A DNA stretch of 64,000 bases from Gigaspora rosea (taxonomy: Eukaryota > Glomeromycota > Glomeromycetes > Diversisporales > Gigasporaceae): assembly GCA_003550325.1 (NCBI GenBank), contig QKWP01000442.1, forward strand, positions 88,658 through 152,657. The letters run 5' to 3'. Under the pieces are notes generated by a model. That model was not told where the DNA came from and did no database searches. It was given only the letters and a program-made list of their open reading frames with translations. Both the position numbers and the translations under genes were made by a program. Within the stretch, counting starts at the first letter, position 1, and the number at the start of each line of letters is the position of its first letter. Shown here piece after piece: positions 58,801-64,000 of this stretch.

Positions 58801-59745
58801 GTTTAATTCTTTCAAATTTTAACTCTTCGGATGTTGGTTTAATTCTTTCAAATTCTTGTGACTTAGAAAGATCCTGTAATCCGCGATGCGCAAATGCTCG
58901 CTCTATTGGCTAATAAAAGAATTCGCATAAATATTTAAATAAACATAGTGTTCATTTTAGATACGCACATTATTCACACTTCCAGCTATTTCGCCAATGT
59001 TTGAATGTTCGCTGACTGATAATAAAAAATACAATATTGCCCATTTGCGCGTCACGATAGACTAAAAACAGTTGCCAAATTCCAATTATCGTTTTAGTGA
59101 TAAATTCGTTAACAAAAAGAAGATAATTAGGATCCTTACCTGAGATCGTAATTTTGTGAATAGATTGGTGAAGCGTAATGCTTTCGAAGAGGATTTATGT
59201 TCACGAATTACTAAAGATTTTGATGAATTTAGTCACTTTGATTTTGAACTCGATAATATGCAAGAAGTGTTATATTTAAAATTAAAACACGAATACATTT
59301 TTTCTTTATAAGATCGGATACGTGAATTTCGTCACTGGCTATTGAAGGTGTAATTCGACTAACCGAAAAACGCACGTGAGCATAAAAAAATACATCCCCA
59401 GGCCAATATATATGTTCCGTAAAAGGCACTGGGCACAAGTCACATTCTGTATATCTTTGTGTGTTTTTTTTTAATACGAGAATTTTACGAGTGCCACAAT
59501 CCTTTTGAACAGTCTCCAAGTATGCTAGTGAAATGTAAAATAAACACTAGCATTCGCGTAATTAAATACCTTCCCAAAATCCGTATACAAAAATCAAAAG
59601 TTTGCTGCTGTCGCAATGTCAGATCGGTAGCTTTGACGTCTTTGCCACTTGTTTTATTCGTAGGTTCACGCAAAAAGTGTTTAACTAAAGAATTAAGTAT
59701 GCGTGTAATTCGTTCATATTCGACATCAGTGTTCAGACTAGTCAT
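55832..59745 (-). CDS. Gamma-tubulin complex component 3 (GCP3/Spc98-like), 17 exons
   Basis: Predicted exons (high to low): 59745-59570, 59358-59297, 59210-59140, 59061-58969, 58909-58663, 58558-58446, 58372-58247, 58161-57871, 57797-57615, 57538-57451, 57377-57194, 57135-57000, 56931-56727, 56655-56567, 56498-56364, 56145-56029, 55948-55832. They total 2433 bases, joining in frame to 810 residues, near the family size. Conserved GCP blocks are present: [30 protein letters not shown] (gamma-ring domain); [61 protein letters not shown]; and the C-terminal [15 protein letters not shown]. The last four match GCP3 best. It would nucleate microtubules at the spindle pole body with gamma-tubulin and GCP2. 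A 12-residue unit ([12 protein letters not shown]) is repeated in exon 5. The intron after 57451 seems to use GC-AG or a weak GT donor. Confidence 0.9.
58782..58853 (-). repeat. 36-base in-frame tandem duplication in the GCP3-like gene
   Basis: 'aactcttcggatgttggttt' with its flanks occurs twice at 36-base spacing. It adds a second [12 protein letters not shown] unit without breaking the frame. It lies in the poorly conserved linker before the GRIP1-like part. Confidence 0.85.
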
Positions 59746-61270
59746 TATAACAATAAAGGCTGCTTAACTGTCGTTTTTCGTGTTAAAAAAATTGACTATA
59801 TATTTTTATTCTGTACTACATGACACAGAGATTAATATGGATCTTAAGAACTTATTTTATCACAAGCCATTCGCATTGTGCAATTAATGTTCAAGACTTC
59901 AAGACTAGCAAGCTATGTGTATGATAAATAGGCAAAATTTAAAATGAGTGCAGCGAGAGCTCTTAATAAACCTGAGTGTGAAGAACTTTTCTACAGCTAT
60001 CGAAAAAAAAATTAAATAAATTATCGTTGTCATCACAATCCCAAAATTCGTAAGAATTACAGTCAACTAGTGATTGTACCCGGGTAGAATTTGCAATTGT
60101 GTGAAATAGTAATTTATCCGGATATCCGGGTATTTTAATAGTAACCGGGTAGAGGTTTTCCCAACGGGTACAATCTCTACAGTTCTAAGTGCAAGTTCTC
60201 TTTAAATGCAATAAAATAGTCACGGGACTTATAAAATAAATGCAAGTTCTTTATCTTTATTCTATAAATACAAGCCAAAATTATTTTCTATAAATGCAAG
60301 ATATTTTATTAACCAATTAAATTGATTTTTTAATTACAAGTTTTTTTTTAGTGCAAGTTTTTTTTTTTAAACTAGCTATTATTTTTTTTTCTAGTATCCA
60401 CGGGACAGATGCAAATATAGTAAATAAAAGTATAAGCTAATTCTTTATACTTATGGATAATTTTGGACTTTATGTTAAACACTTTTACTCATTTAATTGT
60501 TAACCATTTAATTTAGCCGGCATTAAGATTTCTCTGACTCATAATCATATGACAATTTTTTATGTGGTTACCAATTTTTAAACGTCTGAATCCGTATTAT
60601 CCATACGTATATTGCCGATCAACTACTCGAACTACAGCTAATACGTAGTAGTTAAACTACTCAAACTATAGTAGTTAACCACCAAACTATAGTTAATATA
60701 TGTATATAACACAAGTTCTGATTGGCTAATTATAATTTGTCAGTATATTGTACTGTATTTAGTAATTTTTAATAATAAATATTAACCAATTAAATTGCAT
60801 TCACGTGATCGGGCATCAATCTGATTGGTCAATTGTCCTGTGCCAAATTTCTGCTTTACTATAAAAGTTGCTGCCCTTATAACTTTTTTAAAAAACAAGA
60901 TATCAAAAATCTGTCTTACAGATTTGTAGTTTAGATTGCAAATAATAAATTTGTAAGAGGAGTGCCATTTATTGTGACAGCATAATGAAATCCAGATTAA
61001 AATGAAATGATAGTATAAAATCTCGAAAACTAAATTTTTTTGGGGTGCATTTTTTAGGGTTAGGGGTTTAGGATTAGGGTTAGTTTTAAAAAAATTATAA
61101 TAAACAAATATTAATGGGTTTTAGAAGGCTAGCAGGTTAAGTATAGAATTTTAAATTATGATCTGCGTCAATTTTTGCCATGAATACATGGTCAAAACTC
61201 TGATTGCATTACACAAAATAGCCAATTGACCAATCAGGATTCAAAAAATATATATAATATATATATAATA
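59746..61270. other. Intergenic with small repeats
   Basis: No gene. 60073-60175 has inverted 'gattgtacccg' ends, perhaps a 100-base MITE. 60630-60695 has 'actacagctaatacgtag'-like mirrored words. 61035-61095 holds a telomere-like tract ('tttagggttaggggtttagg') within the dispersed repeat also seen inverted at 30230. Confidence 0.45.
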
Positions 61271-61276
61271 TATATA

Positions 61277-62891
61277 GGCGGCTACTATACATACCCCCTA
61301 AATTTGCTATTCATACCCCCTATCAAAATTAAAAAAATTTAAAACTTTGAGCGAAGATATCATGACAACCATTTGACCAAATTCGATGAACTTTTTTATT
61401 TGAATTATATGAATTTATAGAATTAAAATAAAAAAAAGTTCATTGAATTTAGTCAAATGGTTGTCAAGATACCTTCACTTAAAGTTAGAGAAAAATCAAA
61501 ACGTCAATCAAAATAAAAGCTGCGCCAAAGTTTTTTAAAACTTTGAGCGAAGATATCATGACAACCATCTGACCAAATTCGATGAATTTTTTTATTTGAA
61601 TTATATGAATTTATTGAATTCAAATAAAAAAAAGTTCATTGAATTTGGTCAGATGGCTGTCAAGATATCTTTGTTCAAAGTTTTAAAAAACTTTGGCGCA
61701 GCTTTTATTTTGATAGGTGTTTGATTTTTCTCTAACTTTGAGTGAAGGTTTCTTGACTAGAGCTGCAGACATTTAGAAGGTCCAAGGTAGTACGTCACTC
61801 TTCACATCATATAAAATTTATATATAATCATATTAAACGTCACGTCACATACGTTACGTCAAACGTCATAGTATATGTTCATTGATATTCTAATGTCTGC
61901 GGCTCTATTCTTGACAACCATCTGACTAATTTCAATGAACTTTTTTTTATTTTATTTCTATAAATTCATATAATTTAAATAAAAAAAAGTTCATTGAATT
62001 TAGTCAGATGTGTGTCAAGATACCTTCACTCAAAGTTGGAAAAAATCAAACCGTCTATCAAAATAAAAGCTGCACCAAAGTTTTTTTAAAACTTTAAGCA
62101 AAGATATCTTGACAACCATCTGACCAAATTCGATGAACTTTTTTTTATTTGAATTCTATGAATTCATATAATTAAAATAAAAAAGTTCATCGAATTTGGT
62201 CAGATGGTTGTCAAGATATCTTTGCTCAAAGTTTTAAAAAAACTTTGGTGCAGCTTTTATTTTAATAGACGGTTTGATTTTTTCCAACTTTGAGTGAAGG
62301 TATCTTGACACACATCTGACTAAATTCAATGAACTTTTTTTTATTTAAATTATATGAATTTATAGAATTAAAATAAAAAAAAGTTATTGAATTTAGTCAG
62401 ATGGTTGTCGAGAAACCTTCATTTCAAAGTTAGAAAAAAATCAAAACGCCTATCAAAATAAAAGCTGCGCCAAAGTTTTTTAAAACTTTGAACAAAGATA
62501 TCTTGACAGCCATCTGACCAAATTCAATGAACTTTTTTTTTATCTGAATCAATAAATTCATATAATTCAAATAAAAAAAAGTTCATCGAATTTGGTCAGA
62601 TGGTTGTCATGATATCTTCGCTCAAAGTTTTAAAAAACTTTGGTGCAGCTTTTATTTTGATAGACGTTTTGATTTTTCTCTAACTTTGAGCGAAGGTATC
62701 TTGACAACCATCTGATTAAATTCGATGAACTTTTTTTTATTTTAATTCTACAAATTTATATAATTTAAATAAAAAAGTTCATTGAATTTAGTCAAATGGT
62801 TGTCAAAATATCTTCGCTCAAAGTTTTAAAATTTTTTAATTTTGATAGGGAGTATGAATAGCAAATTTGGGGGGTATGTATAGTAGCCGCC
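61277..62891. mobile_element. Long TIR element built from alternating inverted modules
   Basis: Its ends are nearly perfect inverted repeats of about 55 bases, starting GGCGGCTACTATACATACCC and going on to 'aaatttgctattcatac'. Flanks are (TA)n, so the duplication cannot be sized. The inside is about ten alternating copies of a module with 'gatatcatgacaaccatctg', 'caaattcgatgaac' and its mirror 'gttcatcgaatttgg'. No coding capacity. A 150-base element (61758-61907) is nested inside. Similar modules occur in the left arm of the MULE. Confidence 0.8.
61758..61907. mobile_element. 150-base hAT-like MITE nested in the 61-kb element
   Basis: The ends read TAGAGCTGCAGACATT and, inverted, TAGAGCCGCAGACATT. 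A perfect 8-base duplication TTCTTGAC flanks it (61750-61757, 61908-61915), and one copy of it is part of the host module, so the insertion is unambiguous. Inside are several 'cgtcacgtcac' / 'acgtcaaacgtc' words. Confidence 0.85.
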
Positions 62892-63239
62892 TATATATAA
62901 TATATATATAATATATATACTAGAAAAATGGATACCTGTTAGTATCTGAAGCCAAGAATAAATATTGGGCTGATCCTTGTCGATCTCTATAGCTAATTGG
63001 CTGCACATGACTGGAATCCAATACAAAATCATATCTATTACTGTGCTATAGAGTCCTCGCTATACTTCAGACAATAAGATATACTAGGTAAATACATAGC
63101 ATTGTTTGTCCAGAGCTAAATATTTATATAAATATGATAATTAAAAAAGCTTGCTATTTACTAGATAAAAGCATAGCATTATTTGTTTAAAACTCAATTT
63201 TATTTCTTGTACTATAAATTTTATATATGTTCTAATTTA

Positions 63240-63610
63240 TGGAATTAATAATAACTTTTGATTCATTAGTCTGTTTTGGATAATTTAACTATTAAAATGT
63301 TCGTCTCAATGAGATGATTCTAACAAGCCCAAAATTGGTAAAATCCAATTACAGATTCTAAGATCATATAAATTTCTTTACTATTGAATAACTTTTGATC
63401 TACTAGGTTGTTTTGGATAATTTAATCACCAAAATGTTTGCCCCAATGAGATGATTCTAACAAGCCCAAAATCGTTAAATTCCAATTACAGGATCCAAAG
63501 ATCAATAAAGATTTATCAATTATTTAATCAAATTGATTTTTATATATAAAATCAATTTAATTAAATAATTGATAAATTTTTATCGATCTTTAGATTTTGT
63601 AATTAAAATT
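63240..63610. repeat. Tandem module plus palindrome
   Basis: A module with 'gagatgattctaacaagccc' and 'ccaattacag' occurs twice (about 63240-63370, 63375-63510), followed by a palindrome centred near 63545 ('caattatttaatcaaattga'). It is a distant relative of the 'gattcgtctc..gagacgaat' modules elsewhere. Confidence 0.5.
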
Positions 63611-63659
63611 TAATGATTTTCATCAGCAAATTTATAATAGCGTAATTTTATGTAAGATC

Positions 63660-63790
63660 TTACGAACCGTAATATAAGCAAAATATTACGTAATATATTT
63701 CGAAATATTTCGAAATATTAAATTTTCGAAATATTACGAAAGTAATTTTGAAATATTTCGAAATATGTTACAAAATATTTCGATCCTCTT
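63660..63790. repeat. Short palindromic repeats (tttcgaaata)
   Basis: About ten copies of the self-complementary word 'atttcgaaat' and close variants. Nothing coding here or in the remaining sequence to 64000, which ends in a pyrimidine-rich tract that may start a further copy of the 388/51312 repeat. Confidence 0.6.
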
Positions 63791-64000
63791 TCAAAATATT
63801 TTAGGACTAGGAAACCAAGCAGGATCAGTAGATCTGTAACCTGGATCACGCATTAGACAGACTTTTCGAAATAGTTTGAAATAGTTCAATAATGTTCAAA
63901 TTCTGTACTACAAAATCAGATTAGATCTTTTGTTTAATCTTCTATTTTGTTTTTTTTTTACTTTTTTTTTGTTTTTATTTTGTTTTTTATTTTCGTTTCA

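Noticed and set aside
56656-59767. Plus-strand open frames within the GCP3-like gene
   Set aside because: Shadows of conserved exons on the other strand.

Overview
The window looks like nuclear DNA of an arbuscular mycorrhizal fungus (Glomeromycotina, most like Rhizophagus). The evidence is strong AT bias, short AT-rich GT-AG introns, heavy nested DNA-transposon load, and fungal genes of the type expanded in this group: kinases with a Cys-rich start and HxDxHPGN loop, MACPF-like/DUF7431-type proteins, and an Mrr-like endonuclease domain. The species call is an inference; no database was searched.

Layout. 1-10.8 kb is almost gene-free and is a nest of DNA transposons whose ends can be fixed by terminal inverted repeats (TIRs) plus target-site duplications (TSDs): 794-2511, 3082-6472 (holding 3109-3634 and 3827-5269), 6909-7716, 8030-10073, 10198-10481 and 10510-10762. 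10790-17753 is one 7-kb Mutator-like element with a dead transposase (minus strand), itself carrying smaller insertions. 19026-22612 is a compact 3.6-kb element with two convergent genes: a C2H2-type ORF and a spliced protein with a possible DDE triad. 23.6-30.2 kb is a gene island: two divergent MACPF-like family genes (one frameshifted) followed by a TKL-like protein kinase. 31.5-34.7 kb is an intact seven-exon HSP104/ClpB disaggregase. 38.3-38.9 kb is a two-exon Mrr-like nuclease-fold gene. 39.6-42.3 kb is a graveyard: a tRNA-related SINE, a gene remnant, a sorting-nexin (SNX41/ATG20-like) pseudogene and a kinase pseudogene. 45.0-46.2 kb is an intact four-exon microbial-type PARG. 46.2-55.8 kb is AT-rich, repeat-rich DNA with several MITEs and one broken small gene. 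55.8-59.7 kb is an intact 17-exon gamma-tubulin complex component (GCP3/Spc98-like). 61.3-62.9 kb is a long TIR element made of alternating inverted modules, with a nested 150-bp element.

How it works together. The clear housekeeping genes (HSP104, GCP3, PARG) are complete: predicted exons join in frame to 893, 810 and 299 codons. They are unrelated in pathway. The accessory material is dominated by mobile DNA and by lineage-expanded families, and the broken gene copies (MACPF-like, sorting nexin, kinase, transposase) show rapid turnover. The items most worth a second look are the two-gene transposon at 19-22.6 kb, the kinase/MACPF-like cluster at 23.6-30.2 kb, the sharing of one internal module between elements with different ends, and two related insertions flanked by the same octamer TATTTTTG.
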